NCBI GenBank assembly: GCA_046293135.1
Contig: JBKBPR010000001.1
Coordinates: 1 to 64,000, forward strand
Length of the DNA stretch: 64,000 nt
Direction of reading: 5' to 3'
Source: UBA2638 sp046293135
Lineage (GTDB): Bacteria; Pseudomonadota; Alphaproteobacteria; Micavibrionales; Micavibrionaceae
Made by a program: the position numbers and the translations under genes. Below are positions 42,639 through 52,400 of the stretch, one piece after another. The notes beneath the pieces were generated by a model that was given only the letters and a program-made list of their open reading frames with translations, did no database searches and was not told the origin of the DNA. How positions within the stretch are numbered: the first letter of the stretch is position 1; each line of letters starts with the position of its first letter.

Positions 42639-43296
42639 CGCGTACAGTCCTTATGATCGGTTTGTCAGAGCCTTTATCGATTTTGGAGCGCAAGCGGGAA
42701 ATATGCACATCAATCACATTGGTTTGCGGATCGAAATTATAATCCCACACGCTTTCGAGTAGCATGGTTCGCGTCACGATTTGCCCTTTGTGACGCATGA
42801 TATATTCCAAAAGTTTAAATTCGCGCGACTGTAAGTCAATCACTTTTCCGCCGCGTGTTACTTTGCGGGAGAGCAGATCAAGCTCCAGATCGCCTGCGCT
42901 CAAGATAGGGTTATCATGCGTGTTCTCATTGGCTGTGTTAAAGCGCTGCGCCAGAATTTCAACCCGCGCCAACAGTTCGGCAAAGGCGAAGGGTTTTACA
43001 AGGTAATCATCACCGCCGGAGCGTAGCCCCAGAACGCGGTTATCGACATCACCCAAAGCGCTCAAGATCAGGATGGGCGTTGTATTCCCAGCTCCGCGCA
43101 GGGTTTTGATGATGGTCAGCCCGTCAAGTTCAGGCAGCATTCTATCCATGATAATAGTGTCATAGGTTTCGGTCGTGGCCAAAAACAGGCCGTCCTTGCC
43201 GTTATGCGCCAGATCGGCGGTATGCCCCGCCTCTTTCATGCCCTTGGCAATGAAACTGGCGATATTCTTATCATCTTCTACAATCAGGACTTTCAT
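42613..43296 (-). CDS. OmpR/PhoB-family response regulator
   Basis: A 227-residue regulator and cognate partner of the kinase that follows it with a 26-bp overlap. The receiver has MKVLIVEDDKNIASFIAKGM, the phospho-Asp in TIIMDRMLPELDG and the Lys in LVKPFAFAELL. The winged helix at about 130-227 has LQSREFKLLEYIMRHKG, DVHISRLRSKID and VRGAGYTID. It is similar to QseB/TctD or copper-type regulators. It is divergent from the epimerase gene, with about 140 bp between starts. Confidence 0.95.
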   Translation of the reverse strand: MKVLIVEDDKNIASFIAKGMKEAGHTADLAHNGKDGLFLATTETYDTIIMDRMLPELDGLTIIKTLRGAGNTTPILILSALGDVDNRVLGLRSGGDDYLVKPFAFAELLARVEILAQRFNTANENTHDNPILSAGDLELDLLSRKVTRGGKVIDLQSREFKLLEYIMRHKGQIVTRTMLLESVWDYNFDPQTNVIDVHISRLRSKIDKGSDKPIIRTVRGAGYTIDK

Positions 43297-43435
43297 GGCT
43301 TTATGTCACAATTTTATGTTGATACAATTTTACACAACGCATTGATCGGATAAATAAGATAAGTCATTGAGGGCATTTATCTATACTGCTATAAGCATTA
43401 CCTGTAACTGAGTATAAGAACAAGCGGGAAATATC

Positions 43436-44428
43436 ATGGGTTCATCTCCGATTTTGGTAACGGGCGCGGCGGGATTTATAGGATTCCACACGGCCTTGCG
43501 CTTGCTCGAAGAGGGCAGTCACGTTGTCGGGGTCGATAATCTGAATGATTATTATGATGTCTCGTTAAAGCGTGCGCGGCTTGAAATATTGGGAAAATTC
43601 GAAGCCTTCTCGTTTTTCGAGGCGGATATTGCCGATAAGGGCAAAATGGAAGCCATCTGGACGCAGGCAGGGGCATTTAAAACCGTTATTCATCTTGCGG
43701 CGCAAGCGGGCGTTCGTTATTCGCTGCAAAATCCTTACACCTATGTGACCAGCAATGTTATGGGGCATTTGACCATTCTGGAGATGTGCCGCCACACAGA
43801 AGGCTTTGAGCATCTGGTTTATGCCAGCTCATCCTCTGTCTATGGCGCGAATAAAAAACTCCCGTACAGTGTCGAAGATCCCGTCAATCAACCGATTTCG
43901 CTTTATGCCGCTACCAAGCGCGCCGATGAGCTGATGAGCCATAGCTATGCGCATCTTTATAAAATTCCGCAAACGGGGTTGCGGTTTTTTACTGTTTATG
44001 GCCCATGGGGCAGGCCGGATATGTCGCCGATTATTTTCGCCAAGGCGATTGCGGCTGGGCAGAAAGTTCCGGTCTTCAATCACGGTAAAATGAAGCGCGA
44101 TTTCACATATATTGATGATATTGTTGATGGCATAATCAAGGTTTTACCGCTGCCGCCCACGATATCCGAAAGCAATACAGCGCCAGCGCGGATTTTAAAT
44201 CTGGGCAATTGCCGCAGCGAGAATTTAATGGATTTCATCGCCGAGATTGCCAAAGCTCTTGGCAAAGAACCGGATATTGATTTTCAGCCCATTCAGGCCG
44301 GAGATGTCGAAGAAACCTTCGCCGATATTGAAGAAACAACGAAACTCACAGGCTTTATGCCGCGCACCTCGATCGCCGAGGGAGTTCCGAAATTTATTCA
44401 ATGGTATAAAGACTATTACAAAATTTGA
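43436..44428 (+). CDS. NAD-dependent epimerase, UDP-glucuronate 4-epimerase-like
   Basis: A 330-residue extended SDR. The NAD-binding ILVTGAAGFIGFHTALRLLE is followed by VDNLNDYYDVSLKRARLEIL, the hallmark of UDP-glucuronate 4-epimerases. The Ser/Tyr/Lys triad is visible in YASSSSVYG and SLYAATKRADE. FFTVYGPWGRPDM and the C-terminal DFTYIDDIVDGIIKVL support the assignment. Full length. It should interconvert UDP-GlcA and UDP-GalA for surface polysaccharide. It precedes a sugar-type symporter and a methyltransferase on the same strand. Confidence 0.92.
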   Translation: MGSSPILVTGAAGFIGFHTALRLLEEGSHVVGVDNLNDYYDVSLKRARLEILGKFEAFSFFEADIADKGKMEAIWTQAGAFKTVIHLAAQAGVRYSLQNPYTYVTSNVMGHLTILEMCRHTEGFEHLVYASSSSVYGANKKLPYSVEDPVNQPISLYAATKRADELMSHSYAHLYKIPQTGLRFFTVYGPWGRPDMSPIIFAKAIAAGQKVPVFNHGKMKRDFTYIDDIVDGIIKVLPLPPTISESNTAPARILNLGNCRSENLMDFIAEIAKALGKEPDIDFQPIQAGDVEETFADIEETTKLTGFMPRTSIAEGVPKFIQWYKDYYKI

Positions 44429-44493
44429 TCTATATAAGATGTCCAAGTTTTAAAAACCTCATAACCATAGTTAAAAATAGAGCTTGAGAATAT

Positions 44494-45819
44494 ATGACAA
44501 TGCCGCGATATTTTGCCTATGGTCTTCCGGCTTTGCCGCTTGCAGCGCTGACACTTCCCGTTTCGATTTTTCTACCGACCTATTATGCGCAGGAAATTGG
44601 CTTGGGTCTTGCGCTCACGGGATTTATCCTGCTTTTGGCGCGGGTGTTTGATGTGATAACCGATCCTTTGATCGGGTATTTGAGCGATAAAACAAACCAT
44701 AAACAAGGCCGCCGCCGTATCTGGATTTTTGCCGGAACGCCGATTGTGATGCTGGCCAGCTGGTTTTTGCTGATCCCGCCCGACCCTTCGCAAGGTCAAG
44801 TCGGCGCGGTCTATTTATTGGTCTGGAGCATTATTCTTTATGCAGGCTGGACGATGGTTATTTTACCGCTTATGGCGTTGGGGGCGGAGTTATCCGAGTC
44901 CTATGCCGAGCGCGCCCGTATATCGGGTATCCGCGAGATGCTGGTGCTGGCTGGGCTGCTCATATCGTTGTGCTTGATCGCGATAGATAGCGCCAGAGCG
45001 CTCACGATTTTGGCATATTTTATCATCGCGCTTTTGCCGCTTTGCGTGTTGGTTTTTTGGCGTTTTGTGTCTGAGCCGCTGCCTATATCCGCTTCCAAGA
45101 CGCACAATAAATCCATCAATTTTCGCGAAGGGGTGAGGGTTCTCGCTGGGAATAAGCCATTTCGGCATTTGCTTGGTGCATATATTGTTAATGGTTTTGC
45201 CAATGCCTTGCCCGCAACCTTGTTTATCTTATTTGTCACCCATGTTTTGGGTATGAGCGAGCGCGCTGGGCTTTTGCTGCTTATTTATTTTTTGAGCGGT
45301 TTATGCGGTGTGCCTTTTTGGCTCTGGCTTGCCCGCCGTTTCAACAAACATAAGGCTTGGTGCTTTGCGATGGTCTGGGCGTGCATGATATTTCTGATCG
45401 TTCCGATATGTTTGCTGGTTTCGCCTGAGATTGGCTTTTGGATATTTCTGACGATTTGCATTTTGACGGGACTATCCTTGGGTGCGGATTTAACCCTACC
45501 CGCCGCGATGCAAGCGGATGTTGTGGACATTGACAGGCTGGAAACGGGCGAGCGCCGCACAGGTATTTATTTTGCGCTTTGGAGCATGGCTTCAAAGCTA
45601 TCCTTGGCGTTGGCGGCGGGGTTTGCCTTTCCGGTTTTGGAGCTTTTCGGATTTACGAATGGACAAAGCGGCTCTCTTTGGATGCTGGTTTTTCTGTATG
45701 CGCTCTTGCCAGTTTTGCTCAAGGCGATTGCGATTAAGATGATGTGGCGTTTCCCGCTGGGTGAAGATATAGTGGCGCAAACGCAGCGCGATATTCAAAA
45801 GCGCTGGATTGAGCAATAA
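44494..45819 (+). CDS. MFS transporter, GPH (sugar:cation symporter) type
   Basis: A 441-residue inner-membrane protein with about 12 hydrophobic helices. The early LPVSIFLPTYYAQEIGLGL, the conserved ARVFDVITDPLIGYLSDKTNHKQGRR (the MelB-type GPH motif between helices 2 and 3) and IWIFAGTPIVMLAS place it in the glycoside-pentoside-hexuronide family. Later helices include ADVVDIDRLETGERRTGIYF, also family-typical. It follows the UDP-glucuronate epimerase by 65 bp. The substrate is unknown; a hexuronide or glycoside would fit the context but is inference. Confidence 0.88.
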   Translation: MTMPRYFAYGLPALPLAALTLPVSIFLPTYYAQEIGLGLALTGFILLLARVFDVITDPLIGYLSDKTNHKQGRRRIWIFAGTPIVMLASWFLLIPPDPSQGQVGAVYLLVWSIILYAGWTMVILPLMALGAELSESYAERARISGIREMLVLAGLLISLCLIAIDSARALTILAYFIIALLPLCVLVFWRFVSEPLPISASKTHNKSINFREGVRVLAGNKPFRHLLGAYIVNGFANALPATLFILFVTHVLGMSERAGLLLLIYFLSGLCGVPFWLWLARRFNKHKAWCFAMVWACMIFLIVPICLLVSPEIGFWIFLTICILTGLSLGADLTLPAAMQADVVDIDRLETGERRTGIYFALWSMASKLSLALAAGFAFPVLELFGFTNGQSGSLWMLVFLYALLPVLLKAIAIKMMWRFPLGEDIVAQTQRDIQKRWIEQ

Positions 45820-45848
45820 ATGAGCAGTAAAAAGGCAGCAGGGCAGAT

Positions 45849-46496
45849 ATGATTCAGCGGATTCTTTTGTTTATAAAATTAAGGGTTTTGTCGATTTTGC
45901 CGGAGAGGGCGAAATATTTCTTGCGCGGGATTAAGCTGTTATTTGTGAAGCCTATGATTGGCGCTCCGTCTATTCCGCAAGACCTGCTTAATGACGCCAA
46001 GCTGATTTCAAATCGCAATATTATGTTGGAGCATTTGCCAAAAGCTGCTGTTGTGGCAGAAATCGGTGTGCTTCACGGCAATTATTCGCATGAAATTATT
46101 ACCCGCACTATGCCGAAAGAGTTTCATTTGATTGATGTCGATTTTTCAACCTTAAGAGAAGATGTCAGCGCTCATCCTTCTGTTATCAAACATGAAAAAT
46201 TTTCCAATATTGCTATGGCGACATTTCCCGACGACTATTTTGACTGGATTTATGTTGATGGCGATCATAGCTATGAGGGTGTAAAATCTGATATTCGAGC
46301 CTGTATTCCAAAGCTGAAGACTGGCGGCTATTTGGTGTTCAATGATTTTTGCCGTATTAACCTGAATGGTTTGGGCGTATTTGGGGTGCAACTGGCCGTT
46401 ACCGAGTTAATCGTTGAGCAGAAATGGCCACTCAAATTTTTCGCTTTCGAAAGTGGCGCGCTCTATGATGTGGCTGTGCAAAAGCCATACATATGA
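45849..46496 (+). CDS. Class I SAM-dependent methyltransferase (Methyltransf_24-like)
   Basis: A 215-residue protein. The Rossmann-type AdoMet site is AAVVAEIGVLHGNYSHEII (about residues 65-83), with the acidic ribose ligand in FHLIDVDF. The family-typical FDWIYVDGDHSYEGVKSDI (about 133-151) and LKTGGYLVFNDF follow. The latter two are seen in sugar or small-metabolite methyltransferases of the class. The N-terminal 35 residues are basic and amphipathic, with a possible membrane association. It follows the MFS gene by about 30 bp and probably belongs to the same unit. The acceptor is unknown. Confidence 0.82.
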   Translation: MIQRILLFIKLRVLSILPERAKYFLRGIKLLFVKPMIGAPSIPQDLLNDAKLISNRNIMLEHLPKAAVVAEIGVLHGNYSHEIITRTMPKEFHLIDVDFSTLREDVSAHPSVIKHEKFSNIAMATFPDDYFDWIYVDGDHSYEGVKSDIRACIPKLKTGGYLVFNDFCRINLNGLGVFGVQLAVTELIVEQKWPLKFFAFESGALYDVAVQKPYI

Positions 46497-46527
46497 ATAA
46501 AGCAAGTAAAGTAAGCTTTAAAATGAA

Positions 46528-47244
46528 TTAGCCTTTTACTCTAAGACTGCTGCGGCCACCATCAATATGGAATATTTGGCCTGTCACCCATTGAGACTCA
46601 GAACTAAGCAAGTAAGCTGCGGCTTGTGCAGAATCCTCTGCCGTACCGATACGCGGTATCGGGTGCATATCGGCGATGGCCTTGGCCATAGCTTCAGACG
46701 ATAAAAGAGGGTTTGCAATCGCGGTGTCTGTCAGGCTTGGTGCAATGCCGTTGACACGAACATGCGGCGCCCATTCTGCGGCCATACATTTTACCAAACC
46801 TTCAATCGCGCCCTTGGCTGTCGAGATAACGCTGTGATTAGAAAAGCCCTGCTGGACTGCGATAGATGAGAATAAAACAACGCTGCCTCCTGCTTTTTTG
46901 AGAGATTTCTCGGCTGCGCGCAATGCACGTAAAGCGCCTATCACATTCACTTCATAGCTTTTGAGAAAATCCTCATCCTTTGTGGCTTTTAGGGGCTTGA
47001 GCGTAATCGAGCCAATGCAATAGGCCAGCCCTTTAATGCCATCGCCTTGGTCGGCTTGTGCAATAGCGGCCTCGATTTGTTCGGGGTTGATGATGTCAAC
47101 AGATGCACTGGGGGTGTTCAGATGTGAGATACTGCCTATATCTCGGGCTGTTAAAAAGATATCGTGCCCCTTTTCTTTCAGTATTAAAGCCAGAGATTCG
47201 CCAATACCCCCGTTTGCGCCAAATATTACGATAGGTTGTGTCAT
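46528..47244 (-). CDS. Short-chain dehydrogenase-like protein lacking the catalytic Tyr
   Basis: A 238-residue SDR fold. The cofactor motif is VIFGANGGIGESLALILKE (about residues 6-24), with LAYCIGSI and the usual catalytic Ser region VVLFSSIAVQQGF (S126/S127). The YxxxK site reads ISTAK, with Ile140 where Tyr is expected and Lys144 kept. The C-terminal AEWAPHVRVNGIAPSLTDTA and GQIFHIDGG are well conserved. I recall a distinct SDR group with the same substitution, so this may be a family trait rather than decay. It lies upstream of nothing else on its strand and follows the renalase-like gene by about 35 bp in the same orientation. Confidence 0.85.
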   Translation of the reverse strand: MTQPIVIFGANGGIGESLALILKEKGHDIFLTARDIGSISHLNTPSASVDIINPEQIEAAIAQADQGDGIKGLAYCIGSITLKPLKATKDEDFLKSYEVNVIGALRALRAAEKSLKKAGGSVVLFSSIAVQQGFSNHSVISTAKGAIEGLVKCMAAEWAPHVRVNGIAPSLTDTAIANPLLSSEAMAKAIADMHPIPRIGTAEDSAQAAAYLLSSESQWVTGQIFHIDGGRSSLRVKG

Positions 47245-47279
47245 TTATGCCGCCTTATCAATGTAAAGAGAGTTAAAAT

Positions 47280-48272
47280 CTAACTGTAAAAATTAGTGCG
47301 CTCCAATTCGGCGGCAAGGGCTGAGGCACTCTGAAAAGCGGCTTCAACGCGCCCTTCGATGCACCAATCACCGCACGCCGCCAGTTTCAAACGTGGATCT
47401 ATGAGAAAATCTTTTCCTGCCGCGCTTTCAGCGCCCGCATAACGCCAACGATGCAGGGCTATGTGATCGGGGGAAACATGACTTGTATCTGTTATTTTTT
47501 GAAACTCTTTCAACACTAGATTTTGCACAGCATTCTGGTCATCTTCCAAATGCGCTTCCGCCCAAGCGTTGGAGGTTTGCACAAGCACAGAATATGCCTC
47601 CGTATTTCGTTCAGGCTTACGGGAGTTTATACAAATCCAACCGATGGGTGAGTTTTGAACAAATGCCCCGTCCCACTCAAGCGAAAGCGCAGAATGATAA
47701 CCCAGCATCAAAGAATAGCAGCCAGTCATTTTGACATTGGTAAGGGTTTCAAAATCAACAAAATCACAGGTGAAGAGCGCTTGGGTTTGTGGCGCCGGAG
47801 CGGTTGAGATAACCCAATCAAAGCCTTGATACAACATATTGTTTTGGTCACGAAACTGCCAACCATTGGCATCAGTGTAGTTTAAATCTTGAACTTGTAC
47901 AGAGAGCCGAATATCTAGCCCGTTAGAAAGATTCTTACAAAGCGTGTTCATCTTTGGCACAGCGATGAATTTTTTTTCACTGCTATCATGCAGTGTGGAA
48001 TCGTTCAATGAATTGAGGGTAACAATCTTTCCCGACCAGCTTTGAACACTTTTTTGTTTTATATGAGAATCAATGAGCTCTGAAAACTCATTGTCGCGGC
48101 AGGTGAAATATTGTGCGCCGTGATCGAATTGAAACGGCTCGGCATAACGTGTTGCCATCCGTCCGCCCACGCCGCGAGATTTTTCGAATACGGTAATTGT
48201 TTTGTTTATAGCTTTTAGCTTATGAGCAAGTATCAGACCTGCCAGACCCGCACCAATAATTGCAATTTTCAA
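47280..48272 (-). CDS. Renalase-like NAD(P)/FAD-dependent oxidoreductase
   Basis: A 330-residue flavoprotein. The dinucleotide-binding GxGxxG is at the very N-terminus (IAIIGAGLAGLILAHKLKA), with FEKSRGVGGRMATRYAEPFQFDHGAQYFT immediately after, in pieces the signature of the bacterial renalase-like family. The C-terminal FAD-binding end is LAACGDWCIEGRVEAAFQSA. Length matches. Renalase-type enzymes oxidise isomeric dihydro-NAD(P) forms, but the substrate here is not established. It is first in a two-gene unit with the SDR. Confidence 0.85.
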   Translation of the reverse strand: MKIAIIGAGLAGLILAHKLKAINKTITVFEKSRGVGGRMATRYAEPFQFDHGAQYFTCRDNEFSELIDSHIKQKSVQSWSGKIVTLNSLNDSTLHDSSEKKFIAVPKMNTLCKNLSNGLDIRLSVQVQDLNYTDANGWQFRDQNNMLYQGFDWVISTAPAPQTQALFTCDFVDFETLTNVKMTGCYSLMLGYHSALSLEWDGAFVQNSPIGWICINSRKPERNTEAYSVLVQTSNAWAEAHLEDDQNAVQNLVLKEFQKITDTSHVSPDHIALHRWRYAGAESAAGKDFLIDPRLKLAACGDWCIEGRVEAAFQSASALAAELERTNFYS

Positions 48273-48355
48273 AGGTGATCCTTATCGATTTATTTTAATA
48301 AATTATCAGATAGAATTATGATTTAAAATATCCAGAATATTTACTCCAATAAATA

Positions 48356-48865
48356 CTATTGTCTCTCAATCTGCATTTTTTCTTTGCGGCGGTCTTCGCC
48401 ATCAAAAGGAATATCGCGAACACGCCTGTCAGGGCCGACATAAATATCCGAAACCACAAAAGAACGAGGCTTTTCGATAACACGGCTAATTCTAACAGAA
48501 AGCGAATCGGCAGAAAACGGCTTCACAAGATATTCAGAAATACCGGAATCTCTGGCTTTAATGACGCGGTTATAATGACCCGAACCAGCCGTCATGATGA
48601 TTGGCACGAACTTATTCGGAGATTTCGGATCTTTCCGGATCATATTCGTCAATAAAATCCCGCGATCCGGATTTTGTAGCCAATCCGTAATTATAAGATC
48701 ATGTTTTTTGTGACAGAATTTTTGATAGGCATCTTTATAATTATAAGAAGAGTCAATGTTTCGTTCAGGCACGGAAAGCATATTCAAAACTGTTTTAAAC
48801 AGTTTGAACATCTCCGTTGTGGATTCAACCACCAACACATTTACATTTGAAAAATCATAAGCCAT
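48356..48865 (-). CDS. Single-domain response regulator with GPDRR tail
   Basis: A 169-residue CheY-like protein. The receiver covers residues 1-125: NVLVVEST with a weakened acidic pair (E, not DD), the phospho-Asp in LIITDWLQNPDRG and the Lys in YLVKPFSADSL. The tail (DIYVGPDRRVRDIPFDGEDRRK) carries the GPDRR...ERR-type motif common after receivers in alphaproteobacteria. No DNA-binding or enzymatic output is present, so it likely acts by protein contact. It begins 15 bp after the stop of the 155-residue gene and is the second gene of that pair. Confidence 0.85.
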   Translation of the reverse strand: MAYDFSNVNVLVVESTTEMFKLFKTVLNMLSVPERNIDSSYNYKDAYQKFCHKKHDLIITDWLQNPDRGILLTNMIRKDPKSPNKFVPIIMTAGSGHYNRVIKARDSGISEYLVKPFSADSLSVRISRVIEKPRSFVVSDIYVGPDRRVRDIPFDGEDRRKEKMQIERQ

Positions 48866-48880
48866 TTTTCTAAATTATTC

Positions 48881-49348
48881 TTATTTTTGTTTGGAGTTGT
48901 AACGCTCGCAGGCGCTGCGGAGTTCAGTGACAAAAGCCTGACAGATTTTGTCATTATCTTTTTTAATAGTACGAGAAAGTATTAAAAGTGCTGATTTCTC
49001 ATAGGCTTGGATAATCTCAATAATTTGATCATCTATTTTTTCATGAAAGTCGAGAAAGTCAACAATAACGTCAGAAACCGCCGTGATTGACGGGTAGTGA
49101 AAAAGACTACCCTGAGCTCTGAGCTGCATTAGCGGATCAAGCACATGCAGAAGCGTTTCTTTTGGCTTTTCTGCGTCGTGTTTCGTTAAAACGGTTTTTA
49201 TCTCTTCAAGATATTGACTGGCGATTGGTCTGAAATCGATATCGTTTTCTTCCAGTGCGGTTTGGGCTTTCTCAATATTTTCTTTCGAAAATCCTCCGTT
49301 ACCGACTTTTGCTTTTAATTCATTTTTAGGGACGACTAGCTTTGCCAT
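48881..49348 (-). CDS. Unknown helical protein paired with a response regulator
   Basis: A 155-residue protein that I do not recognise. It looks all-helical, soluble and charged, with no signal peptide or membrane segment. Notable segments are LVVPKNELKAKVG (residues 3-15), AQTALEENDIDFRPIASQYL and FLDFHEKIDDQIIEIIQAYE. No phosphotransfer His in a HxxKG context is visible. It is directly followed (15 bp) by the CheY-like regulator, so the pair probably forms one signalling unit, perhaps with the protein as its target or phosphatase (inference). It is preceded by about 110 bp of AT-rich spacer after the histidine-rich 1131-residue gene. Confidence 0.75.
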   Translation of the reverse strand: MAKLVVPKNELKAKVGNGGFSKENIEKAQTALEENDIDFRPIASQYLEEIKTVLTKHDAEKPKETLLHVLDPLMQLRAQGSLFHYPSITAVSDVIVDFLDFHEKIDDQIIEIIQAYEKSALLILSRTIKKDNDKICQAFVTELRSACERYNSKQK

Positions 49349-49458
49349 ACAAAACCTACATAGTGTTCATTGGTTGAATATAATGATTACAGATAACCTC
49401 TCTGAAACCATAGTTCATCAATATAACATCAAAATGATTAATTGTTTCTAATTAATTT

Positions 49459-52400
49459 TTAATGGCGGTCGTGGTGCTCATGACTGTGATCATGGCAGCA
49501 GCTGTGCTCTGTTTTGTGTTCCGCGTGAGTATGGGAATAGGGAGACGTTGCAAGCCCAAGCCAGCCCGTCAGTTTTTTCACAGGATTAAAGCTGGTTTTC
49601 TCAGCGATATAAGCATTCACAGGTTCGGCACCATATTTGAATGCGAGGCTTAACCCTGCGCCTGTCGCCAGAAAGGCCAGACCAGAGGCGACATGAACAG
49701 CTACAACGTCTTCGACGAAATTATAAGCCAGAGCAATCGTGGAGGTGACACCCGTTCCTGCAATGCCGCCTGCAATACTAGAAGCGGCATTGAAGACGCT
49801 ATTCATGGTTGTTTCTTGAATGGCTTGAATTCCGCCGATCGCTTCATATCCGACGCCTGCTGCCAAAAATGCTGCACCGATAGTTAAGGCTTGTTTTTTA
49901 TAGGGCGTGAGTTTGACGGCTTCACTTCCGGTATGGAAGCCCCGCACAACATAATCCCACGTTCTCCATGTTCCGCGTCCGGCCGCTTGCCATGCAAGAT
50001 CAACATTTTTGGAAAACGCGGATTGCGTTCTATTATTACGGATAGAGGCACTTTTTTCATAGCTTTCTTCGATATTGTGCATTTTATCCATATGCGAGGC
50101 CCAGCGATCGTAAAAGCGTTTGAGCGTGTCTTGGCGCGTTTTGCTTTCTTGAGAAGTTTGAGCATCATCAGCAAATAAAACGCTATCAATATCCGAAGCG
50201 CCCGTATGGGATAGTTGTGCTCCAATCAGCCTATCCAGATTATCAGCCAGCTTGGACTGTAAAATTTTCGAATCCTTATGCTCTTTAAATTCTTCAAGAG
50301 CAACCAAGGCTATATCCAATCTCGTTTGTAAATCTTTACGCTGCCATTCTTCTTCAATACCGATTTTATCGCCGATATATGCCAGTGTAACGTTAAGCTC
50401 GCGCAGCGCGTTGGTGAGTGGGGTGATATTATTATGGCTCAGAGTGAATGTTTTGGTAAGCCAGCCTGTTTTAAGCGTTAATTCATGTGAGAAGTCATCG
50501 CCATCATAAGCGCTTTGTTTTTGTTCACTCAAAGAAGCTGCTGCCAATGCTTCCTCGATTGCCGCACTATATTGTGCCGATACGGGCTCTAATGAATTAT
50601 AGCGCATATAATGAGTTGTATTTATTTTTCCGCCACGAATTTGCGCTTGTGAAACCAGAATATGTCTTGTCATAGCTGCTTCGAGGTCAGGACGCATCTC
50701 ACCACCTGTCAGAAATCTCATCCCGTTTCCTATACGGCGCGATAGATTAGACACACCTGCCGCGATTGGATCGGAAAGCGGCGCCACCAGCTCGATAATG
50801 CTTTTACCGCCGACAAGTCCACGTTGAAGGCCTTTCTTAAGGGTGTATCCCCAAAATGCCCCATGTGAAAGATTCTGGATGAGATTAAGGTCAAAGAACA
50901 CATCAGCAACCCGCTCGGCGGCGCTATTGGCTGATCCCATAAATTGATCACCAAAGGGAAGAATGCCTATAGCAGTTTTGGCATTTCCGGCGATAACACC
51001 CTGTGAAATACAGTGTTTAATAGTATAAAAACCGATTTGATCCAGGTGGCAGGATCTGTCTTCTCCGGCTTCGGCAAATATATGGTCTACATGTTCGTCA
51101 AGGGCTTGTAAGAATTCCGCAGGGATTGCAAAACTGTTCCCGTCCCCAAAATCCAGAGGCAAATCTTCTCTGATGATTGCGCCCATCGTTTCGCTATCAG
51201 GGGCATTCATGACGATATAAGCCAATATTGCGGAATAGGCTAAAAAAGCTTTCGGTGATTCAGTTGCAAAATCAATAAGCGTGCCATACCAATTTTGCAG
51301 AGCGCCCAAAAAGCCGTTGCCCAATTCGCTGGCCATACCTTTTGGATCATATTTCAGGGCTTTTTTGATGGTTTGTGATAGGTCGCGCATCTCATCATCA
51401 AGATGATGGTCGGCCAATCTTGATGCCCCGACAATAGCAGGAGCGCTCAGGGCATCATGGGAATCTTGAAAGATTTGCTTTAAACTTCCGAGCTTTGTTT
51501 TCGTATCAGCCGAAGTTTTTTGTGAAGCGATTGAATTATCCAGCGCGCTCGTGATTGCTTCCGTTACGGATTGTGAGAAGGATAAAATATGCGCAAAGCG
51601 GTTGGAAATCGCCTGCATCTCGGGCGCTGTGATGGTATCGCGCTTGGCATAGTCAAGCAAAACTGCCTGAAATACAGCCATCTCAGAAGCCACGGCATCA
51701 ACAGGGCTTTCCTGCCCCAAAACATGGCCGGTGAAGAAGTAATGAGCATGTAATTTGCGCATCGTTTCCGAATTCACGATGGGCTGAAGCATCGTTCCCG
51801 TGGCCAAAAGCTTGACGAGTGTATCTTTTTGATCGACAGCTGCGTTCTTTTTATGCGCAGCTAGAAGGAAATTCAAATCGCCTGTAAGTTTTCTCGCATC
51901 GTTAGATATATCCGAAAATGCGGCTTGTACTTTATGTTCAAATGATGCTTGATCCAGCGTTTTCAGGAAATCAGGCTGTGACGAGCGTGCATTGAGCGCT
52001 TTTGAAAATCTCAAAATTTCCTGCGCATTCATCGCAATTTCGACGGGTTTCGGGTCGTCTTTATATCTATTCTTTGTCGCAGCATTGACCAATTCCCAAA
52101 AATCTCTCTGAAGCGCATTTTGTCCTGCCCCATCGAGCATGTCAGAATTTTGAATCATGTTAGAAATTTTGAATACAAAGCCGCGATCAGGATCATAATG
52201 CGTATGCGGGATCGCGCTGGTGATGTGATCGTGTTCGCCATGGGACTGTGGGTTGGCCAATTCACTTTCGAGCGCCCACATATCATCGTCCTTCATCGCA
52301 TCTTCGGTATGAGAATGACATTCCGCTGTGGCATGTTCGTGAACGTGTTCGTCAACAAATTTCGGTATATCAGGCGTTCCAGTGACGGCAAAACGCAATA

